Positions 1-13,144 of a stretch of 64,000 nucleotides of DNA are shown in pieces. This DNA is from Pyxicephalus adspersus (lineage: Eukaryota; Chordata; Amphibia; Anura; Pyxicephalidae): the NCBI RefSeq assembly GCF_032062135.1, contig NC_092861.1:64911505-64975504 (forward strand), given 5' to 3'. The first letter of the stretch is position 1. Each line of letters opens with the position of its first letter. A program made the position numbers and the translations under genes. The notes below the pieces were generated by a model, which had not been told where the DNA came from, searched no databases, and was given only the letters and a program-made list of their open reading frames with translations.

Positions 1-1345
1 GTTCTCAGCGGTGGGTAATGTAACTTGCCAGAATGCAGTAGAGGAAGTTATCAGCTTAAATGTTTTGAGCAGGCTTAGCAAGTATTTTAGCAATTATCAA
101 AAAAGATACTTCTACCATACAACAATGTTCATTGTTGGGAGTTGACATGCATACCCTATACGTCTTTGGAACTGCTATTCCACAATAATTTACCTAAATA
201 CAGATGAAAAACTATTACCTTAAATTTTAAATTGATGTCCTCTAAATGTGAAACCACATCATTCAGTTATTGACACCGGTAACCACAAAGTATTGTGGAT
301 TGTAATATTTGTAACATGAACAGTTTCACTGTCATCTGTGTTCTCCAAACCAATTGCTTAAACCCAAAAGAAAGTTCTAAGTGTTGCATTAGAGCATCAA
401 TTGCTGTAAAACCACATTTGTTCAGTCTGAAATATGAGACTACTGTTTAAAAGGTCACAGTGTAAAGAAAATGAAGAAATCCAGAGATACCATCTTTAAC
501 AAGCATTATAGTCCCTAAGACAAACTTAGGTCATTTATATATTACTAGCAATGTAGCCGGCATTTAGCCATTATTTGACTATTTAGTTTTTAGCTCATGA
601 AATTAATTGATAAACAAAATGGTTACCTATAAACACATATTTATATTATGTTTTCCATGAATCTGTTATTTACAATGCCATCATGTAAAGCCCTATGCAG
701 ATGTACAATTGTACAATGAATATCAGAGAATTGTCCCTGAAAATTATGTTTTGTGATTGTTTCCAGTAACAGATAGTGATTGAATGTACTGTACACTGTA
801 CACACAACACTGTTCTGTTTTATGAAAAAAAAAGGGAGGGGGTGACAAGCAAGCGGCATCCCGCTGTTTATCTAAAATATATATATATATATATTGGGTG
901 TCATAACAGGAGTGGCTTACAGATTGGGTTTAAAGGGGCATAATAAAAGCTGCCTTTAAAGTATACCCAGCACACATGTGCCACACAGTCTTTATATCCA
1001 CAAAATAAAAGTTGTAAAAGAATGTATTGTTTTTCAACAAGTGAAAGCCTCAGACACAAACCTTTGCCATTACCTATGCATTTCTGCATGCAGAATTAAG
1101 ACCGGGAGTAACCCGCCTTATAGAGAAGCCTAATTTATAATAGGGACAACTGTTGGGACAATAAATACTGGCGACTGTGACCTAGTACAAAAAGGTCCAC
1201 AGCTTTTACTTTAAAAAACGGTTTTGCTGGAATGGTATTATTGTTAGGTATTAAATGATTTGTTCTATGGAATGGGTCTATCTGATGTTCATCTAAATCT
1301 AGCACAGTTCTAGTCATTATTGGTATTCTCATTTTCCCCAAACAG
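1..1345. other. Probable last intron of the gene ending at 1564
   Basis: No exon or recognisable repeat is visible apart from an (AT)n run at 877-894. The stretch ends in a pyrimidine-rich tract followed by AG at 1344-1345, the acceptor of the terminal exon, so I infer that it is intronic on the + strand. Short open frames here are of chance length and composition. Confidence 0.45.
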
Positions 1346-1564
1346 GTGGATGATTGTGGCTTCTCATTAAACCATCCTAATCAATACTTTATAGAAAGCC
1401 AGAAACTCCTAACAGGAGGTCAAGAAATCAAGAAAGAACAGACATCTGGGGAAAGTTCTCAATCAAACCCTCAGAGTCAGATAACTTCTAGTTCATCAAG
1501 TGCACTCATGAACACACAGTCCGAAGACATGGAAGATCTAGAACAGTTTTTTAATGAATATTGA
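1346..1564 (+). CDS. Terminal coding exon of an unrecognised protein-coding gene (3' partial)
   Basis: The frame is open from the splice acceptor (CCCCAAACAG just before 1346) to a TGA at 1562-1564 and gives 72 codons. The first codon is GTG, so this is an internal exon boundary and not a translation start; upstream exons lie outside the window or were not found. The peptide begins VDDCGFSLNHPNQYF, continues through a Lys/Gln/Ser-rich low-complexity stretch (residues about 24-55, with a run of five serines) and ends in an acidic-hydrophobic tail, EDMEDLEQFFNEY. The composition is unlike the AT-driven chance frames elsewhere in the window. Acidic tails with paired aromatics are typical of transactivation or protein-docking peptides, for example short RPA- or coactivator-binding motifs, but that is analogy only. 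I do not recognise the protein. The exon structure plus downstream AATAAA signals make a real gene end likely. Confidence 0.7.
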   Translation: MDDCGFSLNHPNQYFIESQKLLTGGQEIKKEQTSGESSQSNPQSQITSSSSSALMNTQSEDMEDLEQFFNEY

Positions 1565-1990
1565 TTTGCCCTTTTTATGTTATTTCAGGGCTTGCACCCA
1601 CATTTTTTTTTTACATAAATCTGTTGTTGGGCAGATTTATTAATTTAGTCGAATGACGAGCTATATACTATAGTTCCAGCAACCAATCAGTTTCTGGCTG
1701 TGAAAAAATAATTTGCTGCCATGATCTTCTACATTATCTTTGTCTTGTTAAGTTTGAGTGTTTTTACCATCAAATGAAAAAAAGGAGGGTGAACTATGAA
1801 ATTCAAGTTTGCAGTTTTTTTGTATTACTGTCTTTTTTTTTTGTTTGTTTAAAGATAACATTGTTTTATGACATGTAAAATAAATATTTGGATATTTTAT
1901 ATTCATGTATTTGCAAATATTCTACTTAAAAAAAAAACAATAAAGTGGGTTGATTGCTTAAGGAGAATAAAAATGTATATATTTTGTTAA
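1565..1990 (+). other. Putative 3' UTR with polyadenylation signals
   Basis: The AT-rich sequence after the TGA contains three AATAAA hexamers at 1879-1884, 1939-1944 and 1966-1971, followed by T-rich sequence. This fits the transcript end of the exon at 1346-1564. Which signal is used cannot be told from sequence. Confidence 0.5.
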
Positions 1991-2357
1991 AAAATACTCT
2001 CCTAATTTGTACAATGCATGCTATTTTTACATGTTTTGTCTCTTTAAAAACACTAGCACACAAGTACAGAAAATGAGCAGTTTATCCTGTCTGATTTCTA
2101 GTAAGTTTCCAATTTTGTGTTGTATTTGACAATTCTGCCTCTGCTGCGCTTAAATCAAATGGAACGATGTCAACCCTGCCCATAAGTTCTCCACTGCTTA
2201 AGGTACAGTGATGGACAAAATAAACAAAAGAATTTAAAAGTCCGAATTTTTTAGCCAATAACTATGGTGGTACCACATCTCTCCATATCAAAGAAAATGT
2301 ATGCTACCAAATTGAGACTAACTGTACCTATTTAAAGTTATATGTATAATAACTTGC

Positions 2358-2695
2358 TTAACCTCCCTGGTGGTATGAATATTAAGTATTTTTAAATGTA
2401 TAAAATGGTACCTTTAAAAATACTTAGTATTTTAAATTCCCTGCCTCCTAGCTGCATGGTCCCGCCCTTCAGCCTCAGGCTCGCATTCAGATGCCCGGCC
2501 AGCATCTGTGTCCCTTGGCCTCGCGTCCCCAACATTTACACGCCGGGGACGCAGATGCCGGCTGGGCATTGCCAGAGGAAGGAGATGCTGGGCATCGATG
2601 GAGTACGCCGCGGGCACCGCTTACCAGGTAAGCTTACTAAACTCCCTGGCAAATCCACTCCGAGTATGGCTCGGGATTACCGCCAGGGAGGTTAA
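2358..2695. mobile_element. piggyBac-type non-autonomous element (TTAA-flanked MITE)
   Basis: TTAA at 2358-2361 and 2692-2695 flanks a 330-bp unit. Its ends are inverted: CCTCCCTGGTGGTATGAA on the left and, read in reverse complement, CCTCCCTGGCGGTAATCC on the right. The interior is GC- and CpG-richer than its surroundings. TTAA duplications with terminal inverted repeats are the hallmark of piggyBac elements. The same terminal pattern recurs at 55283-55771 and, more loosely, at the ends of the 49-51 kb element that carries transposase sequence. Confidence 0.8.
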
Positions 2696-2699
2696 ATGA

Positions 2700-5539
2700 C
2701 AAGCATATAAAATCCATGTTTAATATATACACAAGTAAAACAAATCACCTAAATTATTTTTAAGAACATGTATTAGTTAAAAACAATATGAATAATAAAC
2801 ACATTTGTCTCAAAACACCTTGCAAAAAAGTTTCAAATTTTGTTCCTGAGTGTATATTACTAAAACAGTGTCACTGAGATGACATCTCAATATTTTTTTT
2901 AATAACTGCTTCTTCAGGAGTTATGAGGGTAGTAACGGGAAAAAAGCATCAGCTGTATGTACAGTAGAGCAATCTCTATACTTTCCTACAATCCTAATGG
3001 ATTCATATTATAATAGGTATACGCTTGTAAAAGTTACCACGTTACTGAAAGAGGACAAATAGGTTGTACATTACCACCTAAAAATATATAACCACAAGGG
3101 CACAATGGGATTTACCATCATTGTGCTTTTACCACGTGTACCTACAGAATGTATGTAACTATTAGCTGTTGCATTATTACCAGTTGGATAGTTTTTAAAT
3201 AAATTATATATCCCATGACATAAGCAGAAGGGAGATGTCCATGCACTGCACCCAGGAAGCATAGCTGTGACATATTGGAATGCTCAGTCTAAGAGAAATT
3301 GAATTCTCACTTGTTTCCATTTAAAATATATAAATCGACTTCAGGCTGAATAAAATCTTGGTGCTCTTGTTTAGTAATATAGATGGGGGATGGTATAGGC
3401 ACCATTGTATGCCAATTGTACCTGAGGATAAGGCATGTAAAATGCAAACAATTGAACAAAGTATTTGCCTCTAAATGTTAGTCTTGTTTAATCTTGTGTG
3501 CAATTCACTTTGCCAGGGAGATATGCTATCAATCTATATTAGTTGGGGTTCAAATGTAGTGTAGTCTGCTGTAAGGACCAAGGTGGGATGACTAAAAAAA
3601 GGTTTTTTTTTTGTCTGCAATTTTATTAAAACTGATGTAAGTATAAGAGAGAAGTTATAAAGAAAGTCAGTAGAAGATATGAAAAAATAAGGCTTGTCCA
3701 GTAGTTCTGTTTGTACACTCCTCGGGCAAGCAAACCTCCATATTTCTGCACTCCCATCTTGGATTAGGTTATCTGTCAGTGGTGCACTAATCCAGTATGT
3801 GGCATTTAAACTTTTGTGAAAATATGCTGGCATGTCTTGAACATACAGTGCATACTAGACAACAAAGTTCTATAACATAAAACAATAACGTGTTAATACA
3901 AGCAGCATTTCATGTAAAGCCAGTAGTCATTTGCTGTCATAATTTAGCACTAAAGCTTACATTTCTGCCATGCAAAACTTGTTATAACTCACCCTTATTA
4001 GTAAATTTTGAGGGTATATTTTGTGACCGTTAGTTGCCCCGTTTAAAATAGATATACAACAGAGGACAATGCCAACATAAGATACCAAGAGAATAAAGAA
4101 AAAATCTTCACACAAATTATTCACTTTAGTAATCAAATCTAAAGTAAAAAGCAAATCTTATTTATATAATCTGTTTAGTTATTCAAAGAAAACAGAAATA
4201 TAATTTTTATAAAATTGGAAAAATGTGTGAAGATTCCTATATTTAGTAAATCTGTTTAACTGTGTTGATTTACATAATCCTATTTCGTATACTGTTTTAG
4301 AGCTATCAGACCCTAAAATAGTTTTTATTGTTAAAGTATATACCTTAAAATATTAAAACTGCACAAAACAGCAAAAATTTCCTAAATATAATCTGAGAAT
4401 ATATTAATGTGCATATGCATCCTATTGACCTCAAGTACTGTTTACTGATTTGTGTGGTTGGTTGGCTTTACTACACAGCCACAGCTAGGCCCTTGTGTAA
4501 TTGCTGCCACATCAAGTTAGTTCCCAAAATCACAAGTGCACAAGGATTTTCCAGCTTTTTTTCTCCAAAGTATGCATGTTTTAACCCAGATATGTATACA
4601 CATTACAGTTCACAGGCTGTTTGTACAACTTTCAAAATAACAATGGACACTTTATTTCACTCCAACAGGTTGTACATGTATAGTACACGTAATCTACCAC
4701 CTGTATCATAAAAGTGGCATGGAATACAGAATGTCATAGCTCATCCAAGTGTTAAAATGATCAGCTTTTAGGAAATAGTCAAACAAATGTTTTAAAAAAT
4801 GTTATTATTTTTAGCCTGATCTTTAAGCATTCAAAGCAAATGTTCTATGGTGCAACCCTCTGGAAAATGACCTATATTTAGATTTATGTAGCATAATTCT
4901 TTACTTTAGTTTTATGTTACTAAAATTAAGTAATTTTGTAGTATTCTAAATATACGTACAGCTTAATGCACATTTGAACCTTAATCTTGAAGCTCGACCT
5001 TCAAACAAAGTTAGTTTGACACACTTCTTTTAAACACAAGTCTGGCATAATTCATTACCAAGAGTCAACAATAAAGTCAGCAATTTGTCAGCTGCAGAAG
5101 TATGTTTCCCAAATGTTTTCCTTTTTCAGCTTTGAACACATTTGAAATTGCATTATAGATTTAATTCCCTTGACGGCCATTGAACAAAATGTGCTGGCAA
5201 TAACAATTTTATGAGTTTTTTTTTCCTTTTTTCCATCTCTTCAACACATTTAGTGTCACATTTTTATGCTAAACGCCTTAGTTTTTTTTTGAGTCTAAAA
5301 AAATGATAGAAATACATTCCCATACAGAAGCCAAAAACAAAATCATTGACAAATATGAGAACAATCCTACATATTTCCTCTTCCTCAAAAAAGCTAGCTA
5401 GAAATTAAATACTATCTTGCACAACCAATATGTCCTTTTTTTTTTTTTTTACCCGTAATAATATGGATTGACTTCATGGCTTATAGCTTTATTTACAGGT
5501 ATGTTACATCTCCCATCTCTTAGTAAAAAGAGGATTCCA
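2700..5539. other. Intergenic, nothing recognised
   Basis: AT-rich sequence with poly-A/T runs. No exon-like frame with splice signals, RNA gene or repeat family was recognised by eye. Confidence 0.4.
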
Positions 5540-5945
5540 GTTAAAGTGGACCTATCACCAAACTTTTACTTTACATAAAAGAATACGTAACCTTATGCTA
5601 GGTAAAAAGATTAAGCCCCTCCGCTGGATTTATGGCCACGGTGGTAGACAGAATAGGAACGCAGAGCCTTTCTGGGATACCTATGTCACTCATCACAGGA
5701 GGCTTCTGGCTGCTCCTTCTGATCAGCAATCTTTTTTTTCCCCCATTTAGAGTAGGCTACATAACCCAATCTTGCAGGTACAAAATTGGGTGACGTAGCC
5801 AGAAGAAGAAAGAAACAGCAGAATGGCAGCACCTGGCACTTCCTCCACACTGGGTCGATGGCGGATTCCAGGAAGGTGCCTGAGAAATTGGGGGCTCTGC
5901 AAAAGTAAAGATGGGAGGTTTTTTTTTTTTTAGGAGGTAAATTCT
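5540..5945. repeat. Probable interspersed repeat, unclassified
   Basis: A block of locally higher GC with sharp edges in AT-rich surroundings. It begins near TTAAAGTGGACCTATCACC, a phrase I associate with frog intergenic repeats, and ends near a T12 run at about 5920-5932. I could not define terminal repeats or a class. Confidence 0.35.
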
Positions 5946-5949
5946 CTTA

Positions 5950-7559
5950 GTTCTGTTCAGAGCCGTCCATCAGAAGGTGTTTAATTTAAAAATGCTTTCC
6001 TGATCTGAGTATAACAAAAGTTCATCTAGCTAAAAACACAAAAAAGTAAATGCCCTGCTAAGGCCGTCATGTGCATTTACACAAATAAAATAGCATGTTC
6101 TCATAAAGCAATATCACTTTCCACACAGCTGATAAAATTAAACTGAGTACAGCTTAGCCAGGTCATATGACTTGATTCCAAAATCCTTACTGCGCACAGT
6201 TTTTAGTTGAGATGCGGAAGTCCAGGATTTAAGGAAAAGATCTGCTTTCTTCAACAGTGCTTGCAGGTCAGAGGGCTTTACATCCTTTCATGTGACCTGA
6301 CACAAAGTATGCTTTACTGTTATAAGAAATATATGTTTGCCGAAATGCTGTGACAGGACCTTAAGGGAGCTGCGCTTAGCGACTTTCCACAATCCATTTT
6401 TTTTTTTTTTTTTATGGTAAAGCTTGCATGTCCCTGTGTGCTAACTAAACTTAGCTACAAACTTTCCTGCTCCTAATCATGGAGATCACTGCATTTAACT
6501 ATTAATAATTTTTCCCTGACTTGTTAGCTTGTTTCCTATTCAACAGTGATGAGAGCAGATCTGTTTCTGCCAGTAATTCTTTTACAACCTTTGATAAATA
6601 AGAAAAATGAATTGTACTAATATTTAAAATGTTCTAACAAACAGATAATAGGTTATATTTGGTTAGTGTTTTACTCAAGCTGTTGGTTAATTAGTTTTAA
6701 ATTGTTTGTTAGTTTTTACTAATTTGTTCTTTTAATTATTGTGCTAGGTTGCTTAGCTAAATAGCTTAAACTCATTGTGAGAGGTTTAATTGACCAGCTT
6801 GTCAATTGACTTAATTGTTAAGGAGATCTAAAAAAAAAATATATGTTAACCAATCACAGTTTGATCATTATTCATTGATCAGTTTGGAGCTTGAAGCTCA
6901 ATTAAAACCTACGGGCATATAGTTATAAAGCAGTGGAGCTGTCATAAACTGCAGGTGGCTTTTACGTCCAAGTGTTCTAAATGACGGAGATTGGTTCACC
7001 TCATTTATGATGATGTTTCATATAATTTATACTTTGGCGTGTGCATGGTTTGGGATGCCTATTCATAAAAATCAATTAAAATTAACCCCCTGCTATAACT
7101 GTGGTCGTTCCATCAAGGTATTTAAGCCAGTTTATTGTTGTTTTTGTTTTATTGTACTTGGCATACATTAAAATACATTTATAAAGAGACAATACTTCAC
7201 TGTGTCTCTTTAGAGCTCCTGCCCATATTTATTGAGCAGCAAAAACTGTGTCTCTCAGGGATGGTATCAGTAACATAACAGTCTATTAAAGCAATGCAAA
7301 GCCTCCTGGCTAACATACAACAACTATTCAGGCTGGCTTCCAAACCAGCACTTTTCATTCCACAGGGATAAACCCAGAGGAACTGGCTCATACAAACCTA
7401 GCCACTGTTGCTTAGCACAAGGTGTGCTAAATAGGCTTAAGGGTCATGGAAAAACATGAGACCCAGAATTGGGAATCCAACCCACCCTACCCTTGCAGAT
7501 TCCCAGTAAAACCAGCTCCACAACAGGAATTTTAAACAACCTATAGTAAAGACTGAGAA
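5950..7559. other. Intergenic, nothing recognised
   Basis: AT-rich, including a long T run near 6396-6413. The open frames are short and lack exon signals. Confidence 0.4.
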
Positions 7560-7880
7560 ACTGGTCCCTCATATTATCCATCTATCACTCCATCCACGAA
7601 GGAACTTGGCAAGTAGTTTGTTCCAGACATGTTGGAGAACTAACCACATATCTTTTATGGATGCCTCATATCTTTTTGTCTCTTCATGTAATCCCAGACA
7701 CACTCAAGGATGTTGAGATCAGATCTCTGTGGGAACCTGGTTTCTGCCAGTTCTGAGCTGAAGGCTTTGGTGGACATCTTCCAATTTTGAAGGGGGATAA
7801 GCATGATCTGTCTTTCATCTGCCAGATTAGGATTCCTTGGCCAAGAAATGCATCTGTAATCATGATATTTAGATACAACC
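7560..7880 (-). mobile_element. Tc1/mariner transposase remnant
   Basis: Read on the minus strand, about 7660-7740 encodes RSDLNILECVWDYMKRQK. This matches the conserved SPDLNPIE-x-xWD block around the third catalytic acidic residue of Tc1-type DDE transposases. The preceding sequence (to about 7880) fits the segment between the second and third catalytic residues but is broken by stops and frame changes. No terminal inverted repeats were found, so this is a truncated relic with no coding capacity. Confidence 0.7.
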
Positions 7881-10800
7881 TAACAAATTTCTATTTTACC
7901 TAAGTTCACTGCTCTCGTAAGGATAAAAAGAATCTCTGGCACATCCCTAAACTAAGTCAGCAGACAATTTTATTGTCAGACCCTTGGTTAAATCTATTAC
8001 CAGCCATGGAATGAAAACAAATCATTATATGATTTTATTATAGATCTATGTATATAATACTACTTACTTGCATCATGGCACCTGTTAACCCTTCAAGACA
8101 GCAACAGAAAAAAATATAAAGACAAAAAGGAAATATAACAAAATATGTGCACATTAAGGAGCAAACTTAATGTGAAAAAAACAGATAAAACATAATATAT
8201 TAAAATTTAAACAGATAACATATGCACACCAAACCTAGCAGTCTACATAAAACTCACTTCATATGATATTTCTTAGTATTTCCAGACAATTAGAGATGTA
8301 GTACTAAATGCATAATCTAATTGAAATTTAAGGTATATTTGTGAATGAATTGACAGTTTCATGTTTTCATCACTGAAAGAGTAGACATATTTTTTCTATA
8401 AATACAACACTATTCTATTGTAATTGATGCAAAAAGAGGGTTATACAGGAGGTTTAGCTCAACAACCTTTTCATGTGGCTATGACTTCATTCTATCAAGG
8501 CATCTTGTGAGCCTCAGATGCTGGGAATTTAAACACAGAACTTAATGTGAGTTATATCACTTTAAACAAGTTGCTAACAGGCTTTTTTTTCAGAAAACTT
8601 CAGCACTACTTGAAGCTTGTTGAAAGCATGCTAGCAGCTTGTTTACAGTGATAGCCAGCACTCCCATTAAGATTTGTGTTTAACTTTCTACAACTAGAGC
8701 AAAAGGTTCCTTTAAAGTTGTCAACAAAGCTGCTGAAAGCTTTGCAAATGTATTTTTACACATCGTTATAAACACATTGCTTTGTACATACTGAAGCCCC
8801 TCTATACATGACCTTTGTTCTGTTCTGCTTCATGCAGCTTTCCTAAAAACATTAAAGCACCCTTCATTTTCAGCTTTGGGGTGTTACACATAGATAATAA
8901 TGTTAGGATAATGTTAATGTTGATCATTATTTTGAACAATCTGCTACCATATGTAGACTTTTAACAAGTTTGGCATGGTGCTTGCTAGCTGCTTAAAGCT
9001 GAAATGCAGCCTTATCTTTATTTATGCATGCCTGTAGATACTCACAGGGCCTGTTTTAAAGTAAAGCATGAAGGACAATTGCCTAGTGCCCCCACCCTGT
9101 CAAGACCCAAGCTGATAAAATGACAGAAGTGAATGAGCTGAAATTCCGTACATTTGGGCTTGTACTTCATATATGTCCAGGGTCCGTTTTTGTCTTAAAT
9201 CATCCTTGGATTTCCTGTTTGGTGGACTAGAAGGAACATCCAGGCATTCCCTACCATCTGTCCTGTCCTAAATTTGGTGAGAGAGCTATGATTTAGAAAT
9301 TTACCACTATCAAAGGACCGGCTTGTTCGTAATTGCTAAGTATGGAGACAGGGCTTATAAAGCATCACAAAAGCAAAAGTCCAAGTTCACTTACCATGTT
9401 GTCCACATTTAGAATTAATTGATAATACCTTTAACCATTTAATTTAGCAAAAAACACATTCTCACACAATATACCTAAAACACCTTAATAGTAGGAAACA
9501 TTTTCAAAATATGTAGCACTGCATTAAACATTAAAGATTTGTATACAGAAAAACAAACCACATGGGTAACACAACAAATTTGTCTTAAAAATATAAATTT
9601 TTATAGTCTTCCTATTGTTCAGAATTCAATGTGACTTTTTGTAACCTTTCAATAGGTTAGAAATAGGAACTATACAGTGGCGGATTAGTCAATCAATCTG
9701 ATTAGCCATAAAGAAGGATATTTTAGCTAAACTCTTTTCAATGTGACTACGCACATAATTATTTTGCAGGAAAAAGGAAAGCTATAATTACCCTCATAGA
9801 TGTTGTAGTAATTTTAAACACTTGAGAAAATGAAAGCCAACATTTCCATGATGCCACATAATCCATCCAAGTCTTTGGTGGAACAGGTTCTTATATGAAA
9901 TGGGGGAAATAAACTTAAATCAAGTCCCAAAAATCTGGCGGACATAGACAACAATAAATTGCAATAAACAATAAAATTGCTAAAACTGTCCATCTGTAAA
10001 CAAGATATTATATGGGATATATTCAGACATAACATTTACCAACCTAAACACAATCAATCTAATTCTATGAATATATATATATATATATATATATATTTGC
10101 AAATAAATCTTTCTAACATTCTATAGCCACTAATGGTTATAAAAGGTTATAGTTCCAGTGGAAAAACATTCCTAGTGGCTTTTTATAATAATGAAGGGAT
10201 TATGAAAGACCAACTGTGACTACACCAATGAATTTCAAACAACACAGCAAAACCAAAAATACATAGATTTCCCATTATAAGAAACTAAAAAATGGACTGA
10301 GAAATCATCTAAATATGTTCAGATATAAAACCTGTTTCATTAACTAAACCACACTCCAGTAAAAACTATTTAAAATAAAAACAGGCTAATGAATAACCCA
10401 CTTGCAAAAAACTATCATAAAAGTACAAATAGTTAAACTTAAAGCCCAAATAAATAAAAAAGTCAAAACAAGCAGACAACAATCAACAAAAGAGGCTAAT
10501 TTTATATCAACTTTGGCAAGCAATGCATGTTTATGGATCCTAACCACAGCATCATTAAATGAGGTATATGAAACAGATAGTAATGAACCATCGGCCTCAT
10601 GATTAAGGAGATTACCTTGTGGATATGACAGTGAATCAGCCTAAACCAGGTCATGTTTAGGTTTTAAACCTAGCATGATATTGCTAATCGGAGGTTTGAC
10701 AAAATTACCTGCTATGCAGCCTACTTTTCTTTTACAATTTGACCATACAACACCTATAAAATTATCTACCACCTAAAAATCTTAACTAGACTACAAATTA

Positions 10801-11989
10801 TTTTAAAGACAGGCAATTTAGATCCAAAACTAAAATGATTAATAAGAGGAAGAACTTTTGCCCAGTTCAGGTAAATTGAAAGCCAAAGTTACATTCTCTC
10901 TAGCATCATAAGAATATATCCTTCTGTCCTTGTTGAACTGATAAATATGCTTTCCTAAAACATTCTGTAAGGGGGTGAAAATCTGCACAAAAAAGTTTGT
11001 GCCTATACTTACCTATCGATTGGCACTGAATGTCCTTAAATGAAAAGCAAATTCTTTTTTTGGGATGTACTGCCCGTGCTGACCATGGATTGTTTAAAGC
11101 TACTCACTGGTTCTTGGGGGTACAAACCAAAATATTTTACAACTCATTTTAATGCAAAAATAACTGACAACTTCTGCTTGAAGGCTTCACTTTAGGAAAA
11201 CCAACCCAGCCCTCTAAATTATTTATAAGCCTTTAAAGCAGACCTAAACTGAAATGTATACAGTACATAAAGGGTAAGATAACCCTTATATATATATAAA
11301 GTAAAAATACGTTATTGTGAAGCAGAAATATTAAGAGAAATAATAAAGTGTATTTAAACCCCAAACTCCTTTTGTGTGATGAAAGATTTATTTTGTAAAT
11401 AAAATTTTGAGGTAACAACAGAACAGGAGAGGAAATCTCTCCCAAAGGGGACACTTGTTTCAGTGAAAACATTAAAAAACTCTCAAAAACACTTAAAAAA
11501 CATTAGGTCTGAACAAGCCCCAGGGCTCAGACAAAAAAATACAAGCAAACAATTATTTAAAAAATCATGAATATGTGTGTACACCTACAGTATGTATGCA
11601 GATGAAGTAACTTTCCCACTCCTCCATACAATAAGGCAATTTGATATTAATATAACCCAGTCCACTGCTTGCCTGAGACTGGTAATAGAGAGAGGGACCA
11701 GGAAGGGCAAACAGAAGCAAATTAAATTAGCTAATTGGGATGAGACAGTATTATTGCCAGTAGATCCGTATGCAAAGAACCTGGCCAGGAATATATTTAC
11801 CATATTTCTCCTCATACATTAGGGTAGATTTATATCTAAAACTTAAAAGCAACTAAGGAGCAAGTTGCCACTTTTGGGTGCTGCACAAAATGATTTTATT
11901 TCTTTATACATACCTTTATAATGTATGTTTGATTTTCTTTTCTAATCTAAATTGTATTTAAAATATTTATTATCAATTTATTTACAGAA
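7881..11989. other. Intergenic, nothing firmly recognised
   Basis: Mostly AT-rich. It holds an (AT)13 microsatellite at 10071-10096. A segment from about 11235 (AAAGCAGACCTAAACTGAAA) resembles the start of a frog repeat, but I could not find a matching end. No exon-like frames. Confidence 0.4.
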
Positions 11990-12530
11990 TTAACAAGAAT
12001 GAATAGTAGTGTGATATCTGGCACTATGATGCTATCACCATTCTGCCTCTGTCGGACTGTTTTCCTATACTCCATCTGTTCCCCAAGTAAATGACCCTCA
12101 TACACTTGGCCCTCCACTTGTTCGAAAAGTAAGATGATTCATCAGACCAGGCCACCTTCTTCAGTTGTGTCATAGTTCAGTTCTGGCAGTTTACGTGCAT
12201 TAGACAGGGGTCAACTAGGCTAGTCTGCAGCCCTATACACAACACATTATGATGCACTGTGTGTTTTGACACCTTTTTCTAATGGCCAACGATATTCTTT
12301 TCAGCAGTTTGTACTTTGGTAGCTCTTTGACCAGAAGGGTTAGCGTTTCCCCACATCATTCACATTAAGGAGTCCCAGAGCCCATGACCCAGTTGTCCCT
12401 TAACTAGCTGCTCTTGGATTATTCTTGAAAGGCACTAATTATTGCAAAGCTTTAAAAAAAAGTTTGCATATTTTTGTGGGCGTACCCCACAATCTCTGCC
12501 ATTTTGGAGTTTCTCTGACACTTAAATAAA
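11990..12530 (-). mobile_element. DNA transposon remnant, probably Tc1/mariner-like
   Basis: The plus strand reads as the antisense of a transposase region I remember from fish and frog elements, with landmarks such as TCATCAGACCAGGCCACCTT, GTGCATTAGACAGGGGTCA and GATGCACTGTGTGTTTTGAC in the expected order over about 400 bp. Coding is destroyed by indels and stops. The class assignment rests on memory of the family, not on a catalytic motif seen here. Confidence 0.5.
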
Positions 12531-12909
12531 AATTCAATGTAAAAAAAGGCACTGCTGTATGTTAAAAAAAACTTTTTAAACAAAATCTCTTAAACCAGAC
12601 CACATGGACAGCACTATTCCCATGTCTTGTGCTTGAACAAGCCTGATACAGTTTTAGGTAAACTGAAATAAATGGTCTATTAATTTTAGGTTGTTTTTGT
12701 ATTAAGAACCAAAAGTTCTAAATGCATAGTTGGTCACTAGGGAATATAGACATTATTTTCATGCCTCTGCCCATTATCCAAAAACCCTATCCTAAACCCT
12801 ATTGGCACACTTTACTAACCTATAATGATTGTTATCTGCCATTATGACCCCATTAGTCATGAGAACTGAAAATAACAATCACACTGGTAAATAACAAATG
12901 GATAATTGC

Positions 12910-13144
12910 TTAAGCTACGTACACCCGTACAGAATCTGGCGTACAGCACGCGTCTATCGTCAAATGACCGTCCTGGCGTATCCACGGATGATGGACGATG
13001 AACGATCCTAATGCAAGGGAAGGGGGAGCAGAACGGTGATGTATTTACAGCACTCGGCCATGCATCGTGTAGTCCTTAGCCGTTGGAAAGGATTGTGAAA
13101 GATCCTTTCCAATGACAATTATTGCACATGTGTACCCAGCTTTA
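12910..13144. mobile_element. AGCTRCGTACAC-type MITE with 3-bp TTA target duplication
   Basis: The 229-bp unit at 12913-13141 starts AGCTACGTACACCCG and ends with the inverted counterpart GTGTACCCAGCT. It is flanked by TTA at 12910-12912 and 13142-13144. A 3-bp TWA-type duplication is characteristic of PIF/Harbinger elements. The 31494-31900 copy has the same ends with a TAA duplication, which supports the assignment. No coding capacity. Confidence 0.75.
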
